From positions 1 through 64,000 of the forward strand of contig CAXXNZ010000019.1 in assembly GCA_963676075.2 (NCBI GenBank): a stretch of DNA of 64,000 nucleotides. Direction: 5' to 3'. Position 1 is the stretch's first letter, and each line of letters starts with the position of its first letter. The notes beneath the pieces are model-generated. The model saw nothing but the letters and a program-made list of their open reading frames with translations, was not told where the DNA came from and made no database searches. Shown piece by piece: positions 8,707 to 16,572 of the stretch. Source of the stretch: JAHJQZ01 sp963676075 (GTDB lineage Bacteria; Pseudomonadota; Alphaproteobacteria; Rhizobiales; Devosiaceae). The position numbers and the translations under genes are program-made.

Positions 8707-9915
8707 ATGCATCTGGACGTTTTCACAGCACTGGCGGCGAGTACGGCGGTCGTTTTTCTCAACGGCCTGGCCCTGTCGATTTTCTGGCTGCGCAATCGCG
8801 CCAGTCACTGGCTGGCATGGTGGGCAGCAGCGTTCTTCGTCATCGGCATCGGCAATTGCCTGGCGATCATCGCACCGAGCAGCCCGAAATCGCTCGGGCT
8901 TGCTGCAGGCTCGGCGGTGTTTTTCGTCGGCTTCGGACTGATCTGGCAGGCCGCCCGCGTCTTTGAAGGTCGCAAGCCACTGCCGTGGACGCTGGCAGCG
9001 CTTTCGATTGTTCCGGCTTGCGCAACCGCCCTGCCTCAGGTCGGCGCCGATACCGGATTGCGCGTCATCGCCGTATCCCTGCCCCTGACCGGAGCTCTGG
9101 TGCTTGCCGCCTGGGAAATCTGGCGCGGACGCCAGGAGAAGCTGCCCTCAAGGGGGGCGCTGATCGGGGCATTGTTGCTCACCGCCCTTTTGGTTGGCAT
9201 GCGTGTTCCGTTCGGCAAACTGGCCGCCTATCCGCTTGGAGCTGAGGCGCCCAATCAGGCCGTCGTTTTCATTCTGGTCGGCGGCCTGATACTGGTGTCC
9301 ATGGTTCTGAGTCTGCTGATGGTCGCCATTTCGCTGGAACGTGCGGAACTCGATCAGCGCCGTCTCGCCGCCACCGATCCGCTGACAGGACTTCTCAACC
9401 GCCGGGGGCTAGACGCCAGCTTCGAAGACGGCAGGCTGCCGGCGGGCGCTGCGGTGATCGTGTTCGATCTCGATCAGTTCAAGCAGGTCAATGATACGTT
9501 CGGCCACGCCGCGGGCGACGCACTGATCGCCGGATTTGCCCTGATCTGCCGCGAGGAGCTGCACCAGGTCGATCTCGCCGCCAGACTCGGTGGTGAGGAA
9601 TTCGCCCTTGTGCTGGCGCGGGCCGATCGCCACGCGGCGCTGATCTTGGCGGAGCAGATTCGACAGCGCTATGAGCGCATGGTGGTCGAAATCGAGGGCG
9701 GCGCCATTGCCGGCACGGTCAGCGGCGGTGTGTTCGCCAGCTCAAAGTCCGAACCTGTGTGGCTGAGCGGCGCGCTGGCCGAGGCCGACCGCGCCATGTA
9801 CCAGGCCAAGACGGCCGGCCGGAACCGGGTTTTCGTCAGCGAGTCCGTTGCGTCCGCCTCACAAGGTTTTGACGAGAGGTGCGTTGCACCCCTGGCGCCG
9901 GCGGCGTCTGTTTGA
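8707..9915 (+). CDS. Membrane diguanylate cyclase (GGEEF), tandem copy 2
   Basis: A 402-residue paralogue of the preceding gene: hydrophobic N-terminal half, linker LERAELDQRRLAATDPLTG, and GGDEF domain with GGEEF at residues 295-299. The inhibitory-site position reads HQVD instead of RxxD, so the key arginine is replaced and feedback control is probably lost or weaker than in copy 1. The ATG at 8707 (MHLDVFTALAAS) matches copy 1; an upstream in-frame ATG at 8671 adds a 12-residue tail with no counterpart. Same strand and 95 bp spacing suggest co-transcription or separate weak promoters. Confidence 0.9.
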   Translation: MHLDVFTALAASTAVVFLNGLALSIFWLRNRASHWLAWWAAAFFVIGIGNCLAIIAPSSPKSLGLAAGSAVFFVGFGLIWQAARVFEGRKPLPWTLAALSIVPACATALPQVGADTGLRVIAVSLPLTGALVLAAWEIWRGRQEKLPSRGALIGALLLTALLVGMRVPFGKLAAYPLGAEAPNQAVVFILVGGLILVSMVLSLLMVAISLERAELDQRRLAATDPLTGLLNRRGLDASFEDGRLPAGAAVIVFDLDQFKQVNDTFGHAAGDALIAGFALICREELHQVDLAARLGGEEFALVLARADRHAALILAEQIRQRYERMVVEIEGGAIAGTVSGGVFASSKSEPVWLSGALAEADRAMYQAKTAGRNRVFVSESVASASQGFDERCVAPLAPAASV

Positions 9916-9971
9916 GACGCAGAAATAACGGGCGACGCCGGTCAGGCCACCCGCAAGCCGAGGAGTTCGCC

Positions 9972-10988
9972 GTGCTGATCCGCGTCAAGAAAAGTTGGGA
10001 CCTCAATGAGCGCGACGTGACGCCGGAAGGTGTCTATGTCAATCGCCGGACGCTGATGAAGGGCATGGCCGGGCTGATCACCGGGGCCGGGCTCGCCGCT
10101 TGTTCCAACCAGGGATCGGCGCAGCAGTCCAACACGGACGCCGGCGCTGACACCATGGACACGATCGGTGGCGATGCGCCGATGGCGCCCAAGCTGGTTT
10201 ACACCCACAACGATGCCTACACCGTCGACAGGCCGATAACCGACGAAACGCTCAACACCACCTACAACAATTTCTACGAATACGGCTCGTCCAAGCGCAT
10301 CTCGTACGATGCGCAAAAGCAGCTCAAGCCGCGCCCCTGGGCCATTACCATCGACGGCATGGTCGACAAGCCGATGACCATCGATATCGATCAGCTGATC
10401 GGGAAAATGGATCTCGAGGAGCGCATCTACCGCCACCGCTGCGTCGAGACCTGGGCCATGGTGGTGCCGTGGATCGGCTTCCCCTTGCGCAAGCTCGTCG
10501 ACCTCGCCGCGCCGCAGGCCTCGGCCAAATACGTGAAGATGGAGACCTTCGGCGACCCGGAGATGGCCATCGGTATCAAGAACCAGTCCTGGTACCCCTG
10601 GCCCTATACCGAGGGCGTAACCATGGCCGAGGCGCAGAATGATTTACCGTTCCTGGTCGTCGGCGCTTATGGCAAGGTCGTCGCCAATTCCATGGGCGCG
10701 CCGATCCGGCTGCACCTGCCATGGAAATACGGTTTCAAGTCGCTCAAATCGATCGTCAGGTTCACCTTCACCGATCAGCGCCCGGTCAGCTTCTGGGAAA
10801 CGATCAATGCCGGCGAATACGGCTTCTGGGCCAATGTGAACCCGGAGGTCCCGCATCCGCGCTGGAGCCAAGCCAACGAGCAGTATCTGGGAACCCAGGA
10901 AACCGTGCCGACGCAATTGTTCAACGGCTATGCCGAGGCGGTCGCCGATCTCTACACCGGCATAAAAGGCGAGCAGCTCTACCGCTGA
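9972..10988 (+). CDS. msrP: Protein-methionine-sulfoxide reductase catalytic subunit MsrP
   Basis: A 338-residue periplasmic molybdopterin enzyme (YedY/MsrP) that repairs oxidised methionines in envelope proteins. The GTG at 9972 gives the family start MLIRVKKSWDLNERDVTPEGVY. A twin-arginine signal (NRRTLMKG, Arg25-Arg26, then a hydrophobic stretch) directs folded export. The cofactor-binding cysteine is Cys157 in YRHRCVETWAMVVPW, followed by the conserved GFPL and SMGAPIRLHLPWKYGFKS blocks. The haem partner MsrQ, often the next gene, is not in the window, so it must be encoded elsewhere or be replaced. A terminator-like stem follows 40 bp downstream. Confidence 0.93.
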   Translation: MLIRVKKSWDLNERDVTPEGVYVNRRTLMKGMAGLITGAGLAACSNQGSAQQSNTDAGADTMDTIGGDAPMAPKLVYTHNDAYTVDRPITDETLNTTYNNFYEYGSSKRISYDAQKQLKPRPWAITIDGMVDKPMTIDIDQLIGKMDLEERIYRHRCVETWAMVVPWIGFPLRKLVDLAAPQASAKYVKMETFGDPEMAIGIKNQSWYPWPYTEGVTMAEAQNDLPFLVVGAYGKVVANSMGAPIRLHLPWKYGFKSLKSIVRFTFTDQRPVSFWETINAGEYGFWANVNPEVPHPRWSQANEQYLGTQETVPTQLFNGYAEAVADLYTGIKGEQLYR

Positions 10989-11020
10989 TCTCCGCTCCGC
11001 CTGACAACGACCTGCATCAC

Positions 11021-11053
11021 AAAAAAAGACCTCGCCTGAGGGGACGGGCGAGG
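11021..11053. terminator. Stem-loop after msrP, possibly bidirectional
   Basis: Stem CCTCGCC (11030-11036) and GGCGAGG (11047-11053) with a 10-base loop. The seven As at 11021-11027 give a T run on the minus strand, and the plus-strand side is CCTTTCC. It may end msrP transcription and block minus-strand read-through. Confidence 0.6.
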
Positions 11054-11307
11054 CCTTTCCGTTCGCCATGCCTTTTGGGGCAGGCGGATAGGGTTTTTCG
11101 CCGAGGCCGAATAACGACCGGGCGAACCGGTATCCCGTTGCCGCATGGCTTCAGGCGTTCCGGTGCGGCTTCGGATGAGGGGAAAAATGGAGCCCGAAAC
11201 CGGGGGCAACTATTGCCCGCGTCCGGGCCCACCACAAACACGCAATGATCATACGAGCCATGCGCGAGGGGCGTGCAGGGTGGCATGGCATATGCATCCG
11301 TTTGAGC

Positions 11308-11485
11308 AAAAAAAAGGCTCCACCGATGAAGGTGGAGCCTATAGGTCGAAACCTCAGTGTAGCGGGCTTCGAGGGAGGAGGAACCGTCGCCCGCTGGGAT
11401 GGGTCAGGGTTGAGGGAGGAGGAACAACCGGACCCGGGTGTCGACGAAAGCAACAGGGAGGAGGAGGAGTTGCGTTGCATCGACA
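11308..11485 (-). ncRNA. Anti-Shine-Dalgarno small RNA 1 (alpha-r14/NfeR1-like or CcsR-like)
   Basis: On the minus strand a transcript of about 178 nt can be built from a promoter, three stem-loops and a terminator. Stem C is GCAAC/GTTGC at 11450-11454 and 11469-11473, closed outside by GTCGA/TCGAC. Stem B is GGTTG/CAACC at 11408-11412 and 11425-11429, closed by GGGTC/GACCC. Stem A is AGCGGGC/GCCCGCT at 11361-11367 and 11389-11395. Every loop displays CCUCCUCCC, complementary to ribosome binding sites. A GGCTCCACC/GGTGGAGCC terminator (11316-11339) with eight Ts ends it. This multi-loop anti-SD layout is that of rhizobial trans-acting sRNAs that repress ABC-transporter and metabolic mRNAs. 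The exact Rfam family is inferred, not tested. Confidence 0.75.
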
Positions 11486-11491
11486 GGTGAG

Positions 11492-11520
11492 AATATGCGG
11501 CGGTCCGGCGATTTCAGCAA
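11492..11520 (-). promoter_or_regulatory. Sigma70-type promoter of small RNA 1
   Basis: On the minus strand: TTGCTG (-35, 11515-11520), 17-base spacer, CATATT (-10, 11492-11497). The expected start is about 11485, exactly where the first stem of the RNA begins. Confidence 0.6.
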
Positions 11521-11540
11521 CCACCTCACTGGAATGGCAG

Positions 11541-11557
11541 CTATGCGTCTGATGCAC
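11541..11557. promoter_or_regulatory. Imperfect palindrome upstream of small RNA 1
   Basis: TGCGTCTGATGCA (11544-11556) is palindromic except for one symmetric mismatch and fits the T-N11-A rule of LysR-type sites. Its centre is about 65 bp upstream of the inferred RNA start. Read on the minus strand it is GTGCAT-CAGAC-GCATAG; the same half sites recur upstream of small RNA 2 and in the lsrB-trxB gap. Confidence 0.45.
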
Positions 11558-12106
11558 ATAAAGCTTTGCGTTGCAATGAGCTAACGAGGCCGAACGGCGG
11601 CAGTAACGAATTGAAATATAATGTGAAAATGACCGTGCCTTTATAGTTTGCAGGGGAAAATCGGCTGCCCAGTGCGTGTGCACGAAACCGTGACAGAGGC
11701 GATGCCATGCGTTTTTATGCCGGGTCTCTGCAAACGTTTGCGATTTGCCGATGCTGCCGGAGCACAGTTTGTGCTGGCCACGGATGAGTCGTAAACGCGG
11801 GTGGAGGTCCATGGCCGGATCATCCGCGGACATGATGGGCGCAATCTCGACCGTCAGGGATAAAGCCGAGGCGCCAGCGTTCGGTTCGTCTGTCTCGCGT
11901 GATCCGCCTCCTCCTGGTCGCTTACCGCGTCATGGAAACGTCCGAGGTGTTCAGGGGCATTTCGAGTCGTCCTTCCGGCAGGCCGGCGGTGGGTCGGACC
12001 CCATGCGGACAGGCATCAGGCCTCTTCGGGAGACGCATGCCGCAACAGGCAATGAGTGACGTACCGCAAGACTTGCAGTTTTACGGTCGATCGAAGCGGA
12101 TGGCGG

Positions 12107-12210
12107 AAAAAGTAAAGCTCCGCTCGAGGGGAGAGCGGAGCTTTAGTAAGCGGCATGGCCGCTAGGAGGTAGCATCTCAAGGCGCTGGAGGGGAGGAGCT
12201 CTTGAGATGC
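12107..12210 (-). ncRNA. Anti-Shine-Dalgarno small RNA 2
   Basis: A second minus-strand small RNA of about 104 nt. The 5' stem is CATCTCAAG/CTTGAGATG (12201-12209 and 12173-12181), whose loop shows CCTCCCCTCC. A small stem GCTA-CCTCC-TAGC (12161-12173) follows, then CGGC/GCCG. The RNA closes with a 12-bp terminator stem (AAAGCTCCGCTC, 12114-12125, with 12133-12144) and a T-rich tail. Two loops carry CCUCC-type anti-SD sequence, and the terminator loop has UCUCCCC. It has the same overall plan as small RNA 1 but little sequence identity. The size and two CU-rich loops would also fit an AbcR/alpha-r15-like RNA. It lies about 370 bp downstream of the lsrB stop on the same strand. Confidence 0.72.
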
Positions 12211-12216
12211 AAGAAT

Positions 12217-12245
12217 TTTGTACACCCGCCATTTGCTGACTGCAA
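12217..12245 (-). promoter_or_regulatory. Sigma70-type promoter of small RNA 2
   Basis: On the minus strand: TTGCAG (-35, 12240-12245), 17-base spacer, TACAAA (-10, 12217-12222). The expected start near 12210 coincides with the base of the first stem. The box spacing equals that of small RNA 1. Confidence 0.6.
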
Positions 12246-12256
12246 ACGATTACACC

Positions 12257-12271
12257 GCATGTCAGACATGC
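12257..12271. promoter_or_regulatory. Perfect 15-bp palindrome upstream of small RNA 2
   Basis: GCATGTC-A-GACATGC is centred about 54 bp upstream of the inferred start of small RNA 2, the usual place for a LysR-type activator. It is followed by AC, giving the ATGCAC end shared with the sites at 11552-11557 and 13705-13710. The neighbouring LsrB/VtlR-like regulator is the natural candidate. Confidence 0.5.
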
Positions 12272-12583
12272 ACTGGCTGCATGGCTGACCTGCGCGAACG
12301 CCGAAGCCACTGCATATTCTTGGATATTGGGCGCAAGGCAGCATTTCCCGCCTCTCGTCGGCGCGGACCTTCGCACTTTCGGCAGCAGAATTATCCATGC
12401 CTCTAGCAGAATGTTCCGGATCGCCGTGGGACCGGTTAGGCACTGGGCGCCCGGCGAACGAGTCGCGGCCGTCGGGTGTGCAATCACCGTGATTGCCCCT
12501 GTGTGACAAGCTGACGAACGCCATGGCGTGACGGTGTGGCAGATGCTTGTGCCTGAATGACGGTTTCGCCGCGGTCGGTGGGG

Positions 12584-13477
12584 CTAGAAGCTCCACTCCC
12601 GCGCCTTGGCGACGAGGAAATCGCGGAACACGCCGACGCGCTTGGAGCTTTTGAGGGCGGGCGTGTAGACGAAATAGGTATCGAAGGCCGGCAACTCGAT
12701 ATCGTGCATGATCCGGACGAGTTCGTCGGCGCCTTCGACGATATAGTCGGGCAGCATGGCGATGCCGACGCCGGCACGGCAGGCATGCATCTGTCCGTAA
12801 ATGGCGTTGACCTTGAGATTCGACCGCCGCGTCGAGTTGTCTGACCGCCCGTAGCGCTCGAGAAAGTTGACGTCGCCGAGATAGGACGGCACCGGCTCGC
12901 CGAAGGTGACGATCTGGTGGTTGTCGAGATCTTCAGGGCTCTGCGGCGCGCCATGCTCCTCGATATAGGCCTTGGATGCATAGATGTGGAAGTGCACCGT
13001 GAACAGCTTGCGCTGGATCATCTCGGACTGAACCGGACGGTGCAGACGGATGGCGACGTCGGCCTCGCGCATGGCGAGATCGAGCTCGGCATCGTTGAGC
13101 TTTATTTCGACCTGGATGGTCGGATACAGCGCGACAAATTCGGAAATGCGTGAGGCGAGCCATGTCGAACCGAATCCGACTGTGGTCGTGACCTGCAAAG
13201 GCCCGGTCGGCACCTCCTGGCTCTCACTCATCGCCGATTCGACCTGCTGCAGCTCCCAGTGCATGCGATGGGCGGTGCGGAACAGCTGTTCGCCGACCTC
13301 GGTCAGCACCAGACCGCGCGCATGGCGGATGAACAGCTTGAGGCCGAGATCGTCCTCGAGCGCCGAAACCTGGCGCGACACGGCGGACTGACTCATGTTC
13401 AACCGGTCGGCCGCATGCGTGAAGCTGCCGGACTCGGCTGCCGTGTGGAAGATCCGCAGTTTGTCCCAGTCGAGCAT
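12584..13477 (-). CDS. lsrB: LysR-family regulator of the LsrB/VtlR type
   Basis: A 297-residue LysR regulator: winged HTH at residues 1-60 (MLDWDKLRIFHTAAESGSFTHA, then LNMSQSAVSRQVSALEDDLG) and a periplasmic-binding-like effector domain from about 90 on (TTTVGFGSTWLASRISEF...). The sequence type and its position next to trxB match LsrB of Sinorhizobium and VtlR of Brucella/Agrobacterium, which control redox/envelope genes and AbcR-class small RNAs. A cysteine is seen in the effector domain (MHACRAGVG), but I cannot map the known redox cysteines without an alignment. The ATG at 13477 was chosen over 13549 because the family starts MLDWDKLR. Two anti-SD small RNAs lie just downstream. The orthology is inference from context. 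Confidence 0.8.
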   Translation of the reverse strand: MLDWDKLRIFHTAAESGSFTHAADRLNMSQSAVSRQVSALEDDLGLKLFIRHARGLVLTEVGEQLFRTAHRMHWELQQVESAMSESQEVPTGPLQVTTTVGFGSTWLASRISEFVALYPTIQVEIKLNDAELDLAMREADVAIRLHRPVQSEMIQRKLFTVHFHIYASKAYIEEHGAPQSPEDLDNHQIVTFGEPVPSYLGDVNFLERYGRSDNSTRRSNLKVNAIYGQMHACRAGVGIAMLPDYIVEGADELVRIMHDIELPAFDTYFVYTPALKSSKRVGVFRDFLVAKAREWSF

Positions 13478-13680
13478 GTTCGGGACGTGCCTCCTGACGC
13501 ACACTTGTCCAATACGAGCGCCGTCGCCAAGCCGGACGTGCCGGCTCATTCAACCGCAGCATACAAAAAACCAAGGCCCAGCAATAGCCTGAACGCCTTT
13601 CGCGCCGATAGCATATCGACCTAAAAGGCGGCGCAAATGCGAGCTTTTCCACCAGAGAGACTAAAAAGCCACGCTGTGGA

Positions 13681-13710
13681 GTGCATTTGCCTATGCGCAT
13701 GCGCATGCAC
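13681..13710. promoter_or_regulatory. Palindrome cluster in the lsrB-trxB gap
   Basis: A perfect 14-bp palindrome ATGCGCATGCGCAT (13693-13706) lies inside larger arms GTGCAT (13681-13686) and ATGCAC (13705-13710). It is about 200 bp upstream of lsrB. Its right half ends ATGCAC like the sites upstream of the two small RNAs, so autoregulation by LsrB is plausible. Apart from this and the trxB terminator, the 13478-14017 gap shows no gene. Confidence 0.45.
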
Positions 13711-13885
13711 CGGGGACAGTGCACGCAAGGGCGCAATTGCGTGGATAACCGCGATCGTCACGCGTTTCGCCGATCATCCGCGCAGCGCGAGATCGGGTAT
13801 TTGCCGTGCGGAGGCAAGCCCGCAAACCATTTTAGGACGAAGAGTCGCACGATACCAACGCCGGCAAGCCGGTGCGCCGGCATGC

Positions 13886-13913
13886 AAAAACCCCCGGGCT
13901 GAGCCGGGGGTTT
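13886..13913 (-). terminator. Terminator downstream of trxB
   Basis: AAACCCCCGG and CCGGGGGTTT form a 10-bp stem with a short loop at about 13888-13913. Flanking A/T runs on both sides make it usable in either direction. It is about 105 bp past the trxB stop. Confidence 0.75.
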
Positions 13914-13934
13914 GTGTCTTTGTCGAGTCGGGGA

Positions 13935-13953
13935 TTATTCGGCGGCTTCTGCC
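13935..13953 (-). repeat. Echo of the trxB 3' end
   Basis: On the minus strand, GGCAGAAGCCGCCGAATAA reads AEAAE-stop, the same last codons as trxB (14018-14036, AEAAE-stop) with three base changes. It is preceded in frame by QQKAM. It looks like a leftover gene end 65 bp downstream of the present stop. The similarity is short, so chance or gene-end slippage cannot be excluded. Confidence 0.35.
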
Positions 13954-14017
13954 ATCGCTTTTTGCTGGTCGGGTCGTCGAACCGGAAAACCGCGTCGCAC
14001 TTTTCCTGACGGTCCTC

Positions 14018-14965
14018 CTACTCGGCGGCTTCCGCCAATTCGTGAGCGGCAAGATAGCGTTCGGTTTCGAGCGCTGCCATGCAGCCCATGCCGGCGGCGG
14101 TGACGGCCTGGCGGTAGTTGTCGTCAGTGACATCGCCGGCTGCGAACACGCCGGGAATATTGGTTGCCGTCGAATCGGGCGCGGTGACGAGATAGCCGCC
14201 TTGCTTCATCTCAAGCTTGTCCTTGAACAGCTCGGTCGAAGGGGCATGGCCGATAGCGACAAAGAACCCGTCGGCGGGAATGTCGTAGGTGGAACCATCG
14301 ACGGTCGATTTGACGGTGACATGGGTGACGCCGGGCGGCATCTTGGTGCCCTTCACCTCGAGGACTTCGTGGTTCCAAACCACTTCGACCTTGGGGTTCT
14401 TGAACAGGCGATCCTGCAGGATCTTTTCGGCCCGGAACTCGTCGCGGCGATGCACGACCGTGACCTTACTGGCGAAATTGGTCAGGAACAGCGCTTCCTC
14501 GACGGCGGAATTGCCGCCGCCGACCACGACGACCTCGCGGCCGCGATAAAAGAACCCGTCGCAGGTGGCGCAGGCGGAAACGCCATGGCCCTGGAACGTC
14601 TTCTCGCTCTCGAGCCCGAGCCATTTGGCCTGGGCGCCGGTGGCGATGATGACGGCGTCGGCGGTGTAGGTTTCGCGGTCGCCCTTCAAAACGAACGGCC
14701 GGGCGTCGAAATCGACCTCGACAATGGTGTCCTCGACCATCTTGGTGCCGACATGCTCGGCCTGCGCCTTCATCTGCTCCATCAGCCAGGGGCCCTGGAT
14801 CGGTTCGGCGAAGCCGGGATAGTTTTCGACATCGGAGGTGATGGTCAACTGACCGCCCGGCTGAAGGCCGGAGATCAGGACGGGTTCGAGCATGGCGCGG
14901 GCGGCGTAGACGGCGGCTGTGTAGCCGGCCGGGCCCGAACCGATGATGATGACCTTGGCGTGCAT
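14018..14965 (-). CDS. trxB: Thioredoxin reductase (NADPH)
   Basis: A 315-residue FAD enzyme that reduces thioredoxin with NADPH in the cytoplasm. It has the N-terminal dinucleotide motif GSGPAG (residues 9-14), the redox pair Cys132-Ala-Thr-Cys135 in SACATCDGFF, a central NADPH fold (VVVGGGNSAVEEALFL, VTVVHRRDEFRAEK), and the FAD closure GVFAAGDVTDDNYRQAVTAAG. The start MHAKVIIIG at 14965 is the family start; the frame stays open upstream to 15121 without support. Upstream of the LsrB-like gene on the same strand, with a 540-bp gap and a terminator between, so the two are probably separate transcripts. This trxB-lsrB adjacency is typical of Hyphomicrobiales. Confidence 0.95.
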   Translation of the reverse strand: MHAKVIIIGSGPAGYTAAVYAARAMLEPVLISGLQPGGQLTITSDVENYPGFAEPIQGPWLMEQMKAQAEHVGTKMVEDTIVEVDFDARPFVLKGDRETYTADAVIIATGAQAKWLGLESEKTFQGHGVSACATCDGFFYRGREVVVVGGGNSAVEEALFLTNFASKVTVVHRRDEFRAEKILQDRLFKNPKVEVVWNHEVLEVKGTKMPPGVTHVTVKSTVDGSTYDIPADGFFVAIGHAPSTELFKDKLEMKQGGYLVTAPDSTATNIPGVFAAGDVTDDNYRQAVTAAGMGCMAALETERYLAAHELAEAAE

Positions 14966-15117
14966 GGCGCATCGTTCCTGACGTTTGAAGAGTGTTGTCG
15001 CCAACATAGGGATTCTGGCGGCGGGCGCAAGACCATCGGCAATTTGCGATGAAAGAAATCGGGTGCGGCGGGGTGTCGCGGGAGGAAGGGCGCGCGGCAA
15101 CACACAGCTATCGCCTT

Positions 15118-15987
15118 TCATCCCTTGAAGCGGGCAATTGCGGCGCGGCGCAGCTCCCGAAGCGTTTCCTTGTCCAACAGCAGGTCATTCCTGTGTTGGC
15201 TTTGCTCGTATGCGGTCAGTTCGTCTGTCGAAATGAAGGAGTGGAGAACCGGGCTTTCGGGGCAGTAGGCAAAAGCCGGCGCGAACAGGCACAGCCATTC
15301 CGGCTCGAGCCGTAATCCCTCAATCCAATTTGGCGGAAAGATCGTTTCCGGTGACTTGCCGCCTGTCGTAACCACCACGGAAAGGGTCTTTGTGCCGTGA
15401 GGGAACACGTTCCTGACGATGATGCCGCTGCGTTCGAACCCCTTTGAGAGCGTAACGACGAGATCTCGTCCGCGCCGGGCCGTGCCGACCACGTAGCCCT
15501 GGTTCGGACGATCGATGATGATCCTGTCGTGGATTCCGCGTTCCGGCGTCTCGACGATCTGATCCCATCCGTCGCCGGCAGCGTATCGATAGGTATCCGG
15601 ACCGGATCCCCCCAGCAGGGTGTCATTGCCCGGCCCGCCTTCGATCTCGTCGGCGCCGGCGAGAGCATGAATTTCGTCGTCGCCGGAGAGCCCCTTCATC
15701 ACGTTTGGCCCATCGTCGCCTTGTAGCCAGTCGCGCGACTGGCCGCCGGTGAGATTCTCGATGTTGATTATTTTGTCGTCTCCGATCGACGGACCGGATG
15801 CGACGGAATCCTTCAAGGAGGCACTCAAGGCATACGGCGCCTTGGAATAGGACAATGTGTCGGTACCGCTGCCGCCATCATAGAAATCATCGTCGTTGAA
15901 AAGGATCACGACATCAGGGCCGGCAAGCGGAACGCCAAGGAGCAGAAATGCAGCTAAAGCCAAAATTGCATAGCAAAAGTAGCGCAT
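15118..15987 (-). CDS. RTX-type calcium-binding secreted protein
   Basis: About 289 residues from MRYFCYAILALAAFLLLG, a signal peptide or membrane anchor (a start at 16014 adds nine residues). Residues 35-130 hold RTX-like nonapeptides: YDGGSGTDTLSYS, then a run LQGDDGPNVMKGLSGDDE...GADEIEGGPGNDTLLGGSGPDTY, which bind Ca2+ outside the cell. The remaining half (DRIIIDRP...VVTLSKGFERSGIIVRNVF...) looks like the beta region after RTX blocks, and the end is charged and helical (KETLRELRRAAIARFKG). RTX proteins are usually exported by type I systems with a C-terminal signal; here an N-terminal hydrophobic segment is present instead. Function unknown. No type I secretion genes are nearby. Confidence 0.7.
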   Translation of the reverse strand: MRYFCYAILALAAFLLLGVPLAGPDVVILFNDDDFYDGGSGTDTLSYSKAPYALSASLKDSVASGPSIGDDKIINIENLTGGQSRDWLQGDDGPNVMKGLSGDDEIHALAGADEIEGGPGNDTLLGGSGPDTYRYAAGDGWDQIVETPERGIHDRIIIDRPNQGYVVGTARRGRDLVVTLSKGFERSGIIVRNVFPHGTKTLSVVVTTGGKSPETIFPPNWIEGLRLEPEWLCLFAPAFAYCPESPVLHSFISTDELTAYEQSQHRNDLLLDKETLRELRRAAIARFKG

Positions 15988-16097
15988 ATCACGCCTCGGA
16001 ATGGTGTTGCGCAATGCAGACAGAGTATGCCTTCGAACTTACCATTACGTTTTGACGGGCGGCTCCCCCAGCCCTTGCCGGCGCATTTCCGCCACGT

Positions 16098-16210
16098 TAG
16101 TTTCCCGCTCGCGCGACCGGCGTCAGATGGACCGAACCATCGGGGAGCGCGGTGATTGGTGCATCGACTGCCTGGGTGCTCCTGATCGAACAGATCACGG
16201 AGCTTTTTTA
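16098..16210 (+). promoter_or_regulatory. Decayed ZTP (pfl) riboswitch copy
   Basis: Nearly identical to the riboswitch at 24236-24346: GCTCGCGCGACCGGCG, GAACCATCGGGGAGCGCGG, TGCCTGGGTGCTCC and the CACGGAGC ribosome binding site all recur in the same order and spacing. The invariant CCGCCTGGG of ZTP aptamers is CTGCCTGGG here (T at 16169). The platform stem GCTCCG is GCTCCT, so one pair is lost. It precedes the broken purH-like gene. Homology to the intact copy begins at about the first base of the aptamer. Confidence 0.8.
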
Positions 16211-16562
16211 TTGCGCTACGGCATGAGTTCGCATCAGGCGGCTCGCATTGTTTCCGAGAACAATCCCATCAGAGTGCTCAATGGCGAAGCGTCGATGATA
16301 AACTATCTCGACGCCCTCAATGCCTGGCAACTGGTGCACACGGCGGCTGTGGCCACCGGACGACCGATCGCGGCCTCCTTCAAGCATGCCTCGCCGGCTG
16401 GCGTGGCGATGGGGGGCCTCTCGATGACACGATGCGCGAGACCTGGGGGCTTGACGGTGCGGTCGATGCTGTCATCTCGGCCTATGTCCGGGCGCGCGAC
16501 AGCGATCCCAAATCATCGTTCGGCGACGTCATCGCGCCGGACTATGCGCCGGGCGTTGTCGC
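16211..16562 (+). pseudogene. Truncated purH-like gene (decayed duplicate)
   Basis: Starts TTG where the intact gene at 24347 has ATG, then RYGMSSHQAARIVSENNPIRV, closely following the intact protein (RYGMNPHQAARIVSQNNPVRV). Three lesions are visible. One base is lost near 16417, shifting the frame after SPAGVAMG. A 69-bp in-frame deletion joins GACGTCATC to GCGCCGGACTAT at short repeats. The gene is cut off near 16562, about residue 125 of the normal protein. The following bases belong to the 3' side of the GT51-like gene on the other strand. It cannot make a functional transformylase. Confidence 0.88.
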
Positions 16563-16572
16563 CGTTATCCCG

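Noticed and set aside
11373..11466. Repeated GGGAGGAGGA boxes on the plus strand as ribosome binding sites or a short tandem repeat
   Set aside because: No start codons follow at usable distance, and each box lies in the loop of a stem that makes sense only as a minus-strand RNA with CCUCCUCCC loops.
13693..13706. ATGCGCATGCGCAT as a simple-sequence or Z-DNA tract only
   Set aside because: Kept as a regulatory candidate because its flanking GTGCAT/ATGCAC halves recur at the two small-RNA promoters; a pure low-complexity explanation does not account for that.
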